NCBI GenBank assembly: GCA_963402885.1
Contig: OY727093.1
Location: 25,915,409 to 25,979,408, forward strand
Source: Antedon bifida
Taxonomy: Eukaryota; Echinodermata; Crinoidea; Comatulida; Antedonidae
Length of the DNA: 64,000 nucleotides
Direction: 5' to 3'
Part shown: positions 24,058 to 36,372 of the stretch, piece by piece
How positions within the stretch are numbered: position 1 is the stretch's first letter
Layout of the letters: every line of letters starts with the position of its first letter
Notes under the pieces: model-generated
Told to the model about the DNA's origin: nothing
The model's database searches: none
Seen by the model: only the letters and a program-made list of their open reading frames with translations
Position numbers and translations under genes: made by a program

Positions 24058-27000
24058 ACACAGGCAGCAGGGAAACGAACACTATAGTCTATACATGAAG
24101 GAAATATTTAGATAATTCCTCCATGCTCTAAGCATATTGTGAATTGTCAGAAAACGTCACACATTTTATTTGCAATGTAGTTGTCACAATTGATTTTATA
24201 ACAAGCAACCATGAAAGTGATATTATAACAATAGAAATATCAAATTTGGTGGTACCCTTTATAAATAACTACAAAGAAGTCTGTTATAGTATTCTAATAA
24301 CTCCTCCATGTAGAACAAGCTTGTCACGCACTTACGAATGTTTGATATATCATTCATTGTGAACAATTACAAAATATATAATTATATTATAATTAAATTC
24401 AACAACATCAACCTCTCAGCAGCTCAAACAATTTTAGTTTTTTGCCATGTAAGGAATTTGTTTTTAAAGAAGTTTGCACAAAATGATTGTATCATGAAGT
24501 GAACCAAATTCTGTAAAAACACATGGGGTGTGTTGATTTTTGGAATTGAGACTATTGTGTGAATAGTGAAAATCAATATTGTTTACGGTACACCACGTAC
24601 GTAGGCCGCGCCTAGTTCTGAAAAAAAAACTTGTTAGAACTACAAACAGTTCTTCTATTAAGACTGCATAGTTGATATACCGCAAAACATATTTCATGAG
24701 GTCAGGCTTTGTATAGATTATGAAGTTGATGCAAATAAGGTCTATGTTTTAGATTCAGGAATTATTAAATGATAAATAAAAAAAAACCCATGGAAAAAGA
24801 AATAAGCGCAATTGGACTAAATACTAATTATGTTAATATATACTATTATTTAAAAACATTGTTAGTTTTAATTACAAGTGTAATTACGCCATTACAGGAC
24901 AACAGTGGTAACGATTGTATAGTTGTATGACGTCTGTATCTCGTACAAACATCACAATTGAACAGATAGATCGTTCGTCATTATTTAATGGATATACAAT
25001 ATATTTAATTGTGTAAGATTAAGTTAATTATATAGATTAAATGTTATATTGGATTATTAAAGTATGTATATGGATTATGATAAATAAATGTCTTATACAT
25101 AAAATATAGTTTCGAATAATCGTGAATTATTTATATTTAGTATTTGTTTTCGCTAATTACTGTACATGTTACTATCTGATTGTTCGGTAAATTAGTACCA
25201 GCTACTGTCGGTCATGATGGTGGATTTGGGTAACTAACTGCTGTGATGCTAAATGTTCTAGCCTACACTGGTTGTGAAGATGTAGCACACTATGTGTGTT
25301 CGACTTATGATGAAGTGAAAACAGAAACACCCATCGATAACTGGTTTATAGAATACGTTCTGTGCCTGTAAATGTGTTTCTGTATACATTGATATATGAA
25401 AAATAATGATGAGAAATCATTATTTAGTACCGTATAATAACAATCAATTTGAGTCGATAGGTCCTAGTCACCTTTCACACGGAGGAGAAACATGCCGATA
25501 ATGTACTTGAATAATCTTCAGAGAGATACGTTAAGACAATGTATTTATGAATCACTGTTTATTTATCTGTGTCACAATATTAGGCTTAATTTTTTTATAT
25601 AAATATTAATTAATCATTTATAATTTTTGACAAAACTCCTAAAACATATTATACATTATGACCTACATACTTTACTTAAGGAGACGGCTGATTTTTCCTA
25701 GGGTGGGGCTAATATGGAGAGATGGGGCGGATGAGGAATCTTTTCATTAACAATTCAATTTCATCAACTTTAAAGGCAAAAGTTAATTCTACTTGGCAAT
25801 GATATATCGTTACCCGAAAGAGACTGCAACATTTGATTTAGCTGTTTGCTTCTATTTCATTTGTATCTCAAGATCAAGCAACTGATAACTACAGAAGTGT
25901 CGTTTTGTCTGTAATTTGCCTTTTGGATAATATAGTTAAGTGTTATATTTTCGTCAGTTGGTATGATGCGTATGTATGTTTTGAGTCCGCCACTGATGTG
26001 ATTGTAATCCTTCATGAGAGATGATGATGATGCTTAAATGTCAACCATAGCCAATGCAACGTATACACATTCATTGAGTCAAGCTATTCAGAATGCCCAT
26101 TAAATACATTAAATAAATAGTTCTAAATTTTATAATATGGCATTATTATATCAAACACGGCAAATAGTTTTAGCATGGGGTTCTCGCATGGTATTCCTTC
26201 CATCATATCCAGTGCTGTAGCATCCTCCGATCATAATGTCTTCATGCCTCTTCTCAGTTCGAGGTTTATAGATAGTCTTCATGCACCGATTATACATTAA
26301 CTACATTGCTATTCAATATCTGGGACCTGTAAAGAAAACACATCAGATGCTATTTAAGATGCACTGTCTTTCTGAAATTAAAATCCGACACTAAATAAAA
26401 GTTAGCGGCCTACCAACATATTAAGCCTATGTTTTTCGGATTTATATAGTGCGCATCTTCTTAAATTCTCCTATTCAAAGGCAACAAATGCATAATAAAG
26501 AATATGGAAAATTCATTGACGGTTCCTACATACCGTTATGTTCCGACACTTTTAATTTCTTTAGTCATGTGATCTAGTATGAATGGTATGTATACTCACC
26601 AAACAAGAAAAGAAGTCAAAGACGTTTGATATCCTCTTCCATATAATTGCCCAGAGATCTCCAACACACAAGAACATACAGTTAGTTAAAACCTTCAATG
26701 ATAAGCACATTGTTGGCCTAGGTTGTTTTTGTTATTAACTATTAAGGCCTACGTTAAATTCCAGAATCCGGTACTACCAAAACGAAGTAAACATAGGCTT
26801 TGAAAAACTGTAAGGTTCAGCAAGGTTAATAGTCATTGTCCTGAACTGAAACTAGTAGAATGGAGGTATACGGATGATTTTAATAATTCATATCTCTTAA
26901 CCGTATTTCTTCAAGCGTAACATATATTGTTGAAAACAAAGATCGCAGCATTCAAGTGTGGAAACCTTTGTGTTAAGGAATCCTTTTAAAACCTGTCAAG

Positions 27001-27396
27001 GCAAACATATTTATAATAAATTAACCGTAAATTACCTTTTTTTGTTGCCCAATGTCCGAGAATTTTATCCGAAAATTTACAACAAGTATGGCTTATGCTT
27101 TTTGGAATCATAAGGTCACATCATTGATAACCAACTAAATTAGTTAAAAATCTATCAATACACGCTAACTCGATAATTTCGAATTTGTTTTTCGTCTGTT
27201 TAACCTCCAAACATAAACTTTTATCTATGATGCAATTAATACTAATACATTTTCCAAAATTGTCATGTAATATTATGATGAATTCTCCAGGGTTGGCTGT
27301 TTAATTATTAATTTACTGTACTTACTAATCGTTTTTATTGGGTTTAATTTATTATTTTGGTGTAATTTATTTTTGCAATTGTTTCTAGTAAATATA

Positions 27397-27427
<31 letters not shown>

Positions 27428-27599
27428 TATGGTAATTGGTAATGTTAAATTAAGAATGTGTGTCCGCTGAAAAGCGTTGTTCAAATAAAGTTTATGGAGA
27501 TAATTGTAAAATGAGGGCGCTGCTCATTATTTATGATTTATTTCACACTCTGCATTCATCAAGGTTTTAGGCCCCTTTATTTCTGTTTTAAAAGGCAAA

Positions 27600-30500
27600 A
27601 TGAAGAAAATCGGGCAGTTTTTTGAACAAAAAAAGCTTGACCACAAGTTTAAAAAAGCTGGTGATGGTCATAAGCTTACAGATGAGAGGCCTACATCGTA
27701 GGTATCTTTGTACAATTGTCATTCCTGCGTTAGGTTATGCCTACCCTAGCCAGGCTAGCCTAGATAAAGACTCTGAGGCTAGCCTAGGCCTATGTAGGCT
27801 ACCTAACTAGCTAGGCTGGCTAGTGTAGTAGGGCCAAAGAAGGCTAGCCAGACGGAGTAGAGCACTAGCGAAAATGAATTGCTACTGTATGGCAGGTTAT
27901 TTATGTATATAGGCCCTAGGCTAACAATGCAATCCAATGCACACACAAACAAATAGAGTAGGCTATAGGCCTATCAATATATTCAATGAATTAATAATAA
28001 ACACATTTTTAGTCTTGATCAAGACTAAAAATGTGTTTATTAAATTAATTGATAGCCCACTATCTATGTACTGTATGTACTACTAGAAAAGCAAACTTTT
28101 TTTAATTAGGCCTAGGCCTATATATAATATGAAAAATAACTGTTTTACCCCTTGTTTTCACAGTCCCACAGCTGCCAGCTCTAGCAGTAGCAGACCTCAA
28201 AGTGCAACCAGGCAAGTGTCTAGTGAAGGAGCTCAGATGGCTGGCATGGCTGCAATGGCTAGATTTGAGCAACCAAAGACAGATTCACGGAAAAAGAAAG
28301 CTATCCAAAGAGAGGGTAACAAGTGCTATTGTTGCCACCATATGTCAAGACTATATATTATATATTTTTTAAATTATTATTATTATTTACTACTAGCAGT
28401 GCTCTATTTGAAAAGAACTGCTTTCACAGTGCACCAGAGCATTAAAACATAAAAATAATATACAGTGATGAATTTTAAACAGTCACTTCTTTTATTTCAG
28501 CTCAACGACAAATAGAAAAAGAGCAAGCTGAAAGAATAGTGAACATGCCTGAAAATGCCAAAGCAACAAAGAGTCAGACTTCAAATGTTAGTAACTAAAA
28601 AATCAATGTTTGTAACTCAAAAACCAATGTTTAAATTGCAGTGATATCTTATACGAAATTGTACAATTATTTAAACATTGTTTCAAACTGTGTATGGGAA
28701 CAAAACAGACATTTTGATCAAACTACTTCAATCATCTCCAACATCAAATCTTGACGTACATCTATTTGAAACCCAGAGATTTGGATAATAATAATAATCA
28801 TCATATAATTACTGTTATCTAATATGGTAAATATGTTTTTTTGAATACAAATAATAGTTTCTTTATTAATATTTTGCATTGTAGGATCCTGAGGGCTTCT
28901 GTGATAGTGATTCTCCTGTCTCTGTCAGTGGTGTGTTCTTTACCTGTGCACTTAGCACTGAACGGGTAACAAAAAGTCTGTTAGACGAACACATACGTGA
29001 ATGTATTCTGATGGTAGGTTATCCACTGTATATTTTTTTTCATTTTCACAGATTTCCTTAAATCTTTACTGTAAATTAATTAATTTAAGATTTCTCTATA
29101 CCTGTTAATGTATGTATATAAAAAAGTATCTGTTTGGAGATCCTGCCTTGTGAATACTATAAGATGAGGGCATATCAATTTGATCTCACAGAGGAACTAC
29201 TGTTGTACCGTACCATGCCAAGGGTGGTAAAAAGTCAGTACTGTACCTGAATCATACCATGAAAACCCCAGTGTTCTAATGGTAAGATGTCCGCATGCCA
29301 GGTTTGAATCTCGGTTTGGATGACTTTTTCGCAAGCTTGTAACTTTTGTTTGTTATCTACAGGAAATTTAATATTTTATAATTTATTCTTAGCATTTAGC
29401 TGTAGATCCTATCAAGGCATCTGCTTTTATGGTGAAGACAATAAACAAAGACAAAGAGAAAGTACAAGTTTGTGTAAACACAATAGAAAAGTAAGACTTC
29501 AATCGTAATAAGGTTATATGCATAATAATGCATATAACCTAATAAAATATTCTTTCAAGAAACCAACACCAAACACAGCTTTAGCCTCTTTCCATGCATC
29601 TTATAAACATTACACAAATAATGAATGTTTATGAGGGTAAATGAAAATGGAACAAATTTTCATCATTCACCAAATGAAATTATTTGTTCCATTGGACACG
29701 AACATTCATAATTTGTTTTCTATAACACACCTACTTTTACCAGATTGTGCTCCAATTTTGTATACATATAGACAGTGCATATACAGGTTGATCGAACATG
29801 ATTATCCTCTGTCGCATGTGTGGCAAAATTGCAGTACTAGCATAAAACAACATTGCACTCCTGACATAATTAAGAGTGCAATAGAACATTTATTTACTAT
29901 CATGTTCCTCACAATCTTCCAATCAAATGACAAGAATCTACTGAGGTGTTTTATAAAATATAATAATACCCATATTCTATCAATTTTAATTGTTGGTATT
30001 CTTAGATATATTAATAATGTGTGTGCTCATCCTGATGAGGAGAAGTATAGTAAAATACGTCTTGGTAACAAAGCCTTCCAGGAACGAGTAGGATCAATAG
30101 AGGGCGCTGAGGAATTTCTACAAGCCATAGGATTCGAAAGATCATTGATAAAACAAGATGGTAAAATTTAAAATTGGTTGTTCACATAAATATTAACATT
30201 GTATTTTTTGAGCGAGTGAGTGGCCGAGCGGTTAAGACAGTGGAACAGTAAATACATAGCCATAATAATAACGTCAAGGGTTCGAGGCTCACTTGCACCA
30301 TGGTTCTGGTGGAAGAGCAAGTCTTCTCGGATAAGGACTATAAACCATAGGTCCAGTGTACACATCTAGCACATGTGCACCAGTTTTTGACTGGGGAGGT
30401 CACCCAGTATAAATAAATACAAACAAATTATTATTACTGTTTGTTTATTTAGTATTATTTATTTTGTCTATTTACTGATTGTTCATTATCCATATAAATC

Positions 30501-33500
30501 AAGAGTACATTTTTATTGACGTCTTCTTTTCTTCCTGACAGCAACAACGATTTTGAGACGCAAACATAAGTAATGAAATACCTCTAAAATTAATTATATT
30601 TATACAATTAAACAATTTTTTTTTTCAGAACAAGAAGAATATTACCTTGTACTCAATGAAGATAAAAAACAAAACCCAGACCAACTAAAAGCATACTTTG
30701 ATGTTCTTGCCAACACACAACCATTAAAACCAACCTTAGATCGTGACATACAGGTCTTTCATCCAAATAATAGTGTTTTACGTTTCAACTTGCCATCTGA
30801 TTTCTACAATGTAACTTCACAAGAAGTTGAACGAGAACAACAATTAAGGTAAAACGCAATGCATGTAAAAGATGTAGACATTTTCAACAGAGTGTGGGTG
30901 GGGTTGATTAAGATCATTTTTAATCTACCAGGACACTACAAAAGTAAAGGCAGTGGATTATAAACAGATTATATTATTGATTTCTTTTTTATGAATAAAA
31001 AAAAATTAATGAACAGTTCAAAATGTGGTCAATCTGTGGCTTTGACAGAAAATTGTCTATTGTTTAGAATGGGCAGTTAATTGGCTACTAGCTTAATATG
31101 CATGTCCCAAAGAACTGTACAGAAAATGTGGCTTTCAACAAATGGAATATAATCTTTACCACCTAAAATCGAAATTCAGACTAAACACTGAGAATAAAAT
31201 TTGTATTTATTTTTAAAAATTTCATGTCCATTTGTTAAATTTGTTATTTATTTACTACTGTTTATTCCTATAAATTGTCATCAGAGGCCAATTTCCAAAC
31301 AATTTTAAAATCAGATGCATGGTTAGAAAACTTTTAAAATATGCATTGATAGATAAATACATTACTATAAAATAGACAAAACATACAATAATTAATGTTT
31401 ATTGTTCATACCGCTGTCTATTGAGTAGATTCGTTAGAAATGGTATTGCACTTTTTAAAATAATGTTCAATAGTGCGTACTATTGCACGCCATGTGACCC
31501 ACAATCATCCAATCAAATGACAGGAAATTAGTTAGGTGTTATATAATAGTTATTAGTATGAAGACTTCAATGTTTGTGTTTATAGAGCTGAAGAAGTGGA
31601 AAAGAACTCAATGTTAAGAACTAAAGCTATGCGTGAAGCCGACTTAAAGAAACAACTAAGACGATACCGGTACGTCCTCATCCGAATCAGATTCCCAGAT
31701 GGAATCATTTTACAAGGTAATAAAACATAGTAATATATTTCTAACCTTTGAACTGCAAAATAGGGACAGTGACGACAGACACGCTCAGCTTACTGTTTTG
31801 AAAATGTTGTTTGACTGCAGTAGGCTGATAAAGCGCAATGTGTGCCATCTATAACTGCTCCATTCCACGGCCAAAACCTGCATCTCTTTTTACAAAGCCT
31901 AGCCTTCGAAATTTGATTCAAGATGAAAGGTTTATTATTACCTCCGCCAAGGAGGTTATGTTTTCACCCCTGTATGTTTGTGTGTGTGTGTGTGCCTAGA
32001 GACCACAGTTTTTATCCGATTCTCACCAAACTTAGCCACAATGATCAATGACACATCATATAATTGTGGTTAAATTTTGAAGGGTCAGGGTCAAAGATCA
32101 AGGTCCACAAAAAAAAAAAAAAAAAGAAATAAAATAATAATTAAAAAAAAAAAACCTCAGTGGGACTTGAACCAGCGATCTCAACTGTGAGAGGCTGGAT
32201 ACATAACCATTACATCACACTGTCATCCACAACTTTGTAGTGTGCAGTTAGCATATTTACACTTAGAACTAATAAAAACAATTTAAAAAAAAATATTCAG
32301 GGGGCATTTTATGTAGGGGAATTTTACAGTAGGCGGAGGTTTGTACTCTCAGAGTACCCTCTAGTTGTTTATTATATTAATTGAATAAAAGTTTATTTTA
32401 TAACAGTTGGGGTGTATAAACATTGTTTTGTATTTATTCAATGGGGAGAATATTCGACTCGGTTTCATTCTCTCCATTCAACTCATATACATTCATTCTT
32501 TTTATACCAATCCCTAGGTTCTCATCAGACTGAATGAAATAAACATTTTTATAATCCAGCTATAACACAATGATTAACATTAGACCTATGCAATGAAGCG
32601 ACGATTTATAATTAGCTTAATATTTATATCAAAAGATGGTAATATTGAATCTTGTGAACTGCTCTTGGCATTATAGCCAAGATATAAATTATTAATTTGA
32701 TAATTATATTTTAATGAATATATAAGTTTATTTCATTGACAGCCGAGTTTCCTACTATTTGCAAACTAATATGTTGCTAGGCTATGCCTCGACACAGATC
32801 GTCACATGTCACGCCTTGTGGCAAATCTACTAATTTACTATTTTGGTAATTCGAACATGTGGCCTACAGAAATATTCACGATTTCTAAGGAGCTATCATA
32901 CTGTACAATACGATACGATATTTTGTTATCCTTGCTGTTACTATTGTAAAGTGTGTATATAAAGTGTAAATAAACCAAATAAGAGCAGATATTACAACAG
33001 ATAATATATGAATTTGTTACATCTTGTTTCAGGTACTTTCTATGCCCGAGATAAATTATCATCGTTGACAGAATTTGTAAGAGAATGTCTTGTAAACGAT
33101 TGGCAGCCATTTTACCTAGTCACTCAAACAAGGCAAAAACTCACTGAAGAAACTTCAATGCTTGCTGAGTTACAACTTGTGAGTGTTAAGTTTGGTCTTA
33201 AGCTCTGTCTACACTTTCAAACTGTATGTCATATCACTATCATATTTAGGAATATCACTACCATATTTGGACACATCACACCTTTTTTGTCAAACTAGTT
33301 TATAGTGTAGACAGAGCTTAAGTTCATGCTGTAGACAAAGATGTTTCAAATATAATGATTAATACGAGCTGTACCACCAGTGGATGGGTGGTGAATATTT
33401 CAGACGAGGTGACCACCTCACTGCCTCACTGGCTTAGCTATGGCCCAGACACTAATTTATTTAACTATTAAATTAACTATTTATTCTTCCAATAAAAACA

Positions 33501-34361
33501 AAATATGGACTAAAATGATACAAGACTATTTGAAAAATGTACTAAACTACACAAGGTCTTGAGACACACATGGCCCATGTCTAATGAAGATGAAGCATAA
33601 AGATAGAAACATTCTACCAATTAGAGGCAATGATAATCACAAAATATACCTAGTCCTTTGGTAATGATTCTAATCAGTTTTAATTACACTATTATTAATC
33701 CTGTGAATACTGTTCCGGCGAGCTCTCATATGGGAGCTTCAAAGTGATGGAGAACGGAGCGGTGTAAATGGCTCTACTTTTCTTCTTTTTTTGGTTATCT
33801 TAGGATATTTTATGGATCTTTTTTTGGGTGTAAAGCGCTTAGAAACATTGTAGTAGGCGTTAATATAAGATTACCATTACGGTGGAGCACTGTGGCGCAG
33901 TGGTTAGAGCATTGGCCCGGTCACTGCAGTGTTGAGTCCTTGAGCAAGATTCTTTATCCACATTGTTCCTCCCCACCCAGGTGATAGAAATGGGTACCGG
34001 TATGTAAAAAGTACTGGGAAGGTAAATCAGACTCGTTTGTGCGGGAGGAGTGGCGTACCCCCCACAAACAAACACACTTAGTGGAGTCTGGCCCAAACGC
34101 TAAGGAAATGGAGATGGGCACCACGGCCGTTAGCATTAGCTAAGGTTTCGACTTTACCTTTACCTTTACCATTATTTACTTTTGTCATGGATAGTTGGTC
34201 AACAGAAGCATTATTTATATCAATATTTTCTCTTCCAGGCCCCAGCAGCTATGCTACACTTTCAATGGGATGAAAGCATTGCAAGAGATATTGCCTTAGC
34301 ACACACTCAAGAAACTACAATACTCAAATCTTCTATTTTGAAACTTATGAAACCATTGTAA
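27600..34361 (+). CDS. UBXN6: UBX domain protein 6 (UBXD1), p97/VCP cofactor, ten coding exons
   Basis: Adaptor for the AAA ATPase p97/VCP in endosomal and lysosomal trafficking. Exons: 27600-27697, 28164-28315, 28501-28586, 28885-29013, 29393-29490, 30006-30160, 30629-30848, 31586-31716, 33033-33178 and 34239-34361. All are GT-AG and in phase, giving 445 residues (human 441). Order: N-terminal MKKIGQFFEQKKLDHKFKKA; a VIM-type p97-binding motif near residues 56-69 (AQMAGMAAMARFEQ); a PUB domain, about 150-235 (AHPDEEKYSKIRL, FQERVGSIEGAEEF), which binds the p97 C-terminal tail in the family; a charged linker; and a UBX domain, about 335-420 (YVLIRIRFPDGIILQGTFYA). The UBX loop lacks the canonical FPR motif, as in human UBXN6, so p97 contact probably relies on VIM and PUB. 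Introns 1 and 5 are rich in repeats. Convergent with RAB27. Confidence 0.96.
27700..27880. repeat. TAGGCCTA/CTAGCC-dense segment in UBXN6 intron 1
   Basis: Overlapping AGGCTAGCC, CCTAGGCC and TAGGCT words are packed into about 150 bp right after exon 1, in an otherwise AT-rich region. The motif family also appears at 15240, 17250-17400 and 63340-63350. Confidence 0.5.
27995..28042. repeat. 48-bp perfect palindrome
   Basis: The left arm TAATAAACACATTTTTAGTC plus TTGA is followed at once by its exact reverse complement, 24 bp per arm with no spacer. It lies in UBXN6 intron 1. No element ends or target duplications were identified. Confidence 0.9.
29262..29325 (+). mobile_element. tRNA-like fragment
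   Basis: GTTCTAATGGTAAGATGTCC followed by CCAGGTTTGAATCTCGGTTT resembles box A and box B of a tRNA at close spacing. It lies in UBXN6 intron 4 and is degenerate. Confidence 0.4.
29590..29990. mobile_element. inverted-repeat element filling UBXN6 intron 5
   Basis: It shares ATAATGAATGTTTATGAGGG and its inverted partner GAACATTCATAATTTGTTTT with the element at 16204-16393. Its right part (CAATCTTCCAATCAAATGAC...GAGGTGTT) recurs at 31500-31545 in intron 7. It is responsible for a long open frame that runs into exon 6, which should not be taken as a separate gene. Confidence 0.6.
30211..30421 (+). mobile_element. tRNA-derived SINE, different family
   Basis: The head GTGGCCGAGCGGTTAAGACA is a good serine/leucine-type box A, and GGGTTCGAGGCTC a good box B. 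A non-tRNA body and an AATAAATACAAA tail follow. It lies in UBXN6 intron 6. The body differs from the 1529/23622 family. Confidence 0.75.
31941..32366. mobile_element. CCTCCGCC-ended interspersed element with tRNA-like segment
   Basis: It begins ACCTCCGCCAAGGAGGTTAT and ends GGCGGAGGTTTGTACTCTC, giving short inverted ends. A (TG)n run, the line CAAACTTAGCCACAATGATC and a poly(A) lie inside. At 32155-32230 the minus strand shows a tRNA-like box B (GGTTCAAGTCC) and box A-like ATGTAATGGTTATGT. This layout is familiar from many marine invertebrate genomes. It lies in UBXN6 intron 8. Confidence 0.65.
33199..33320. mobile_element. MITE, AAGCTCTGTC family (copy 5)
   Basis: Inverted ends TAAGCTCTGTCTACACT and AGTGTAGACAGAGCTTA. 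The interior has TCATATCACTATCATATTT and GTCAAACTAGTTTATAG. It begins 21 bp after UBXN6 exon 9, so it reaches almost to the donor site. Confidence 0.85.
33715..33880 (+). mobile_element. retroelement 3' tail remnant
   Basis: The tail TGTAAAGCGCTTAGAAACAT followed by GTAGGCGTTAATATAAGA is of the same type as at 19430-19710. It lies directly before the SINE at 33881. Confidence 0.5.
33881..34171 (+). mobile_element. tRNA-related SINE, third family
   Basis: The head CTGTGGCGCAGTGGTTAGAG is a tRNA box A. Box B is degenerate. A 200-bp body with CCCACCCAGGTGATAGAAAT follows and ends in a CTTTACCTTTACC tail, typical of a SINE. It lies in UBXN6 intron 9. Confidence 0.7.
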
Positions 34362-35328
34362 AGTGTTCTTTTATGGGTTGATAATTTGACTTTGATCATA
34401 CATAAAATTTGATGTATTTTATATACCCAGCTGATGATATAGTGTGTGTATCTCTTTCTGTTACATATGAATTTGTCATTGTCATATAATTATTATTAAA
34501 GGGTTAATTTATTATTATAATATCTTTATATCAACATCATAAGCAAATGTTACAATATTACGATACTAATAGTGGGAATAGGAGCTGGAATTTACATTTG
34601 GCACCCACAAACAAAAGTACATTGATAATAACAATATTCAGTACCTGTTTAAAACATGATAGTTTAAAGAGGCAACCTTAAATCGTATCGTATATTGCAA
34701 TATTCAAACAGTCTTAAGCATAGAGTAATCTATTTTCTTTGTTACTTACTTTTCTTAGAAACTATAATTGATAATATTATATATTGAGAAATTTTATTTA
34801 TATTGTTTGAAGGTTTGCATGGCGATATATGTTGATATAAAGTTTGCGGTATACCACATATATATAACTCTGTCCATGAGAAGCAATGCTCTTCTATAGC
34901 TAGTTCCAATCCATTCCACTGTCAATTGTTTTTAGCTTTCACATTGGTCCCACCCAATTTCACTTATAGTCTGAGTTTCCTGAACTTTCTGCATTCTCAT
35001 TCCTGAGGATGACTAAACAGTTCTTTTCAGAACTACATACATGGTGTACTGCAAATTTTATATCAAATTTTATTTATATAGAATGTCATGGCTTTGTATA
35101 TACATATTTTATGATAAAAGAGAAAATAACATATAATCAGGAAACTGCTATTACAGTACAATATATACTTAAGAACATTCTGTACTGGAACTTAGGGGTT
35201 TAGTAGTTTGACCCCCGCTGTGACCTACAATATGATTTGAATGTCATTCAACTTGTTCAGTAATCTTTAATGAAATGTGTGCTGAAAATGTTTATCTAAA
35301 CAATAAAAATAATTGTCTTAAGCTCTGT

Positions 35329-35477
35329 CTACACTATCAGACTTTATGTGACAACAAAATGTGATGTGCCCATATATGGACATGATAATGTCATATCACT
35401 ACCATATTTGGGAATACAATATTTGGCACATCACATTTTTTTTGTCACATAAAGTTTGATAGTGTAGACAGAGCTTT
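35329..35477. mobile_element. MITE, AAGCTCTGTC family (copy 6)
   Basis: Inverted ends TAAGCTCTGTCTACACTATC and GATAGTGTAGACAGAGCTTT. The interior has GTGATGTGCCCATATATGG and CACATAAAGTTTGATAG. Confidence 0.85.
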
Positions 35478-36006
35478 ATAGACCTCTTAATAACATTTCC
35501 AACTGCTTTTACACAAAATAAGAAATGTATTATGTAAATAATATTGCATGTAAATATCTACAATGTATTAGATGGAATATAGTTAACCAAGATACACTCA
35601 TTTAACACTCAATTGTTAACATCCTCTACACATTAGATGTTCATCTTTGTTGTAGTACAGTATGTTGCCATTTATATTTTTTCTAAATAAACTAAACAGT
35701 AACTGTATAAATGTGTTTATTAATTGTACTTCATTGAACAGTAAAAATAATGTTTTAATTTTTTTTATTTCACTCTTTTATACAAGAAACCAGAAAAAAA
35801 AGTTGCTCACAAGCAGGCGCTTTTTTATTTTTGTGATTCCAGCTCAAGCCTTGGCATAGTTAAATACATGAATCAGCTTCTCAATCTGTCATAAGTAGAC
35901 CGAGTAAAACAGAGCCTCTGCAATTCAAAATTGCTATTTAAAAGGTCTATGAAGTTCAAATCAAGGCAATCTAACTACAGGATGCTGAGTTCCGAAGATC
36001 AAAGAG

Positions 36007-36372
36007 TTTATCTGTGGCTGCGAGACAATCAGTTCCACACCCTTTAACAGACACCGCACGCCTCGGAGAATATGTACCTAGTACTATTTGTGTTTGTCGC
36101 AGGCAGACATACTGTAAGACCAAAGGACTGTTACTATCTTGGCAAGGTGAACTAAGTGTCCTGTGGTTAGATTGCTTGTTCAAATTTATCTGTGGCTGCA
36201 ACACAATCAGTTCCACGCCCCTTAACAGACATCAAGCGCCACAGACAATATGTACATAGTACAGTACTGTTGGCATTTGTCGCAGCCAGACATAAGATCA
36301 AAGGACTGTTACGTGTTCCTATCTTGGCAAGGCGAACTAAGTGTCCTGTTGTTAGATTGCCTTGTTCAAATA
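36007..36372. repeat. tandem duplication, two copies of about 178-188 bp
   Basis: TTTATCTGTGGCTGC recurs at 36007 and 36185. Both copies then share ACAATCAGTTCCAC, TTAACAGACA, AGACATA, CAAAGGACTGTTAC, ATCTTGGCAAGG and GAACTAAGTGTCCTG in the same order. It is richer in G and C than its surroundings. Open frames on both strands are by-products of the duplication; none resembles a known protein. Confidence 0.85.

Larger units (their letters stand above)
21151..27599. other. gene-poor interval between AP3S1 and UBXN6
   Basis: It contains the likely AP3S1 3' untranslated region, a tRNA-like repeat, three copies of the AAGCTCTGTC MITE family, a SINE, an (AT)n microsatellite (about 27402-27430) and otherwise plain AT-rich DNA. 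No conserved protein was recognised on either strand. The UBXN6 promoter must lie in its right part. Confidence 0.6.

Noticed and set aside
26130-26340. Short minus-strand frame of about 48 codons (contains KTIYKPRTEKRHEDIMIGGC) after an AG acceptor-like site
   Set aside because: No family match known to me, no partner exon found, and an in-frame stop precedes it closely. Might be a terminal exon but cannot be supported.
28129-28452. A 107-codon plus-strand frame taken as an independent gene
   Set aside because: Its middle is UBXN6 exon 2 (28164-28315), and both ends are intron read-through.
29641-30171. A 176-codon open frame on the plus strand
   Set aside because: Its first two-thirds are intron 5 repeat sequence and only the last part is the genuine UBXN6 exon 6 (30006-30160), joined to exon 5 at a good AG acceptor.
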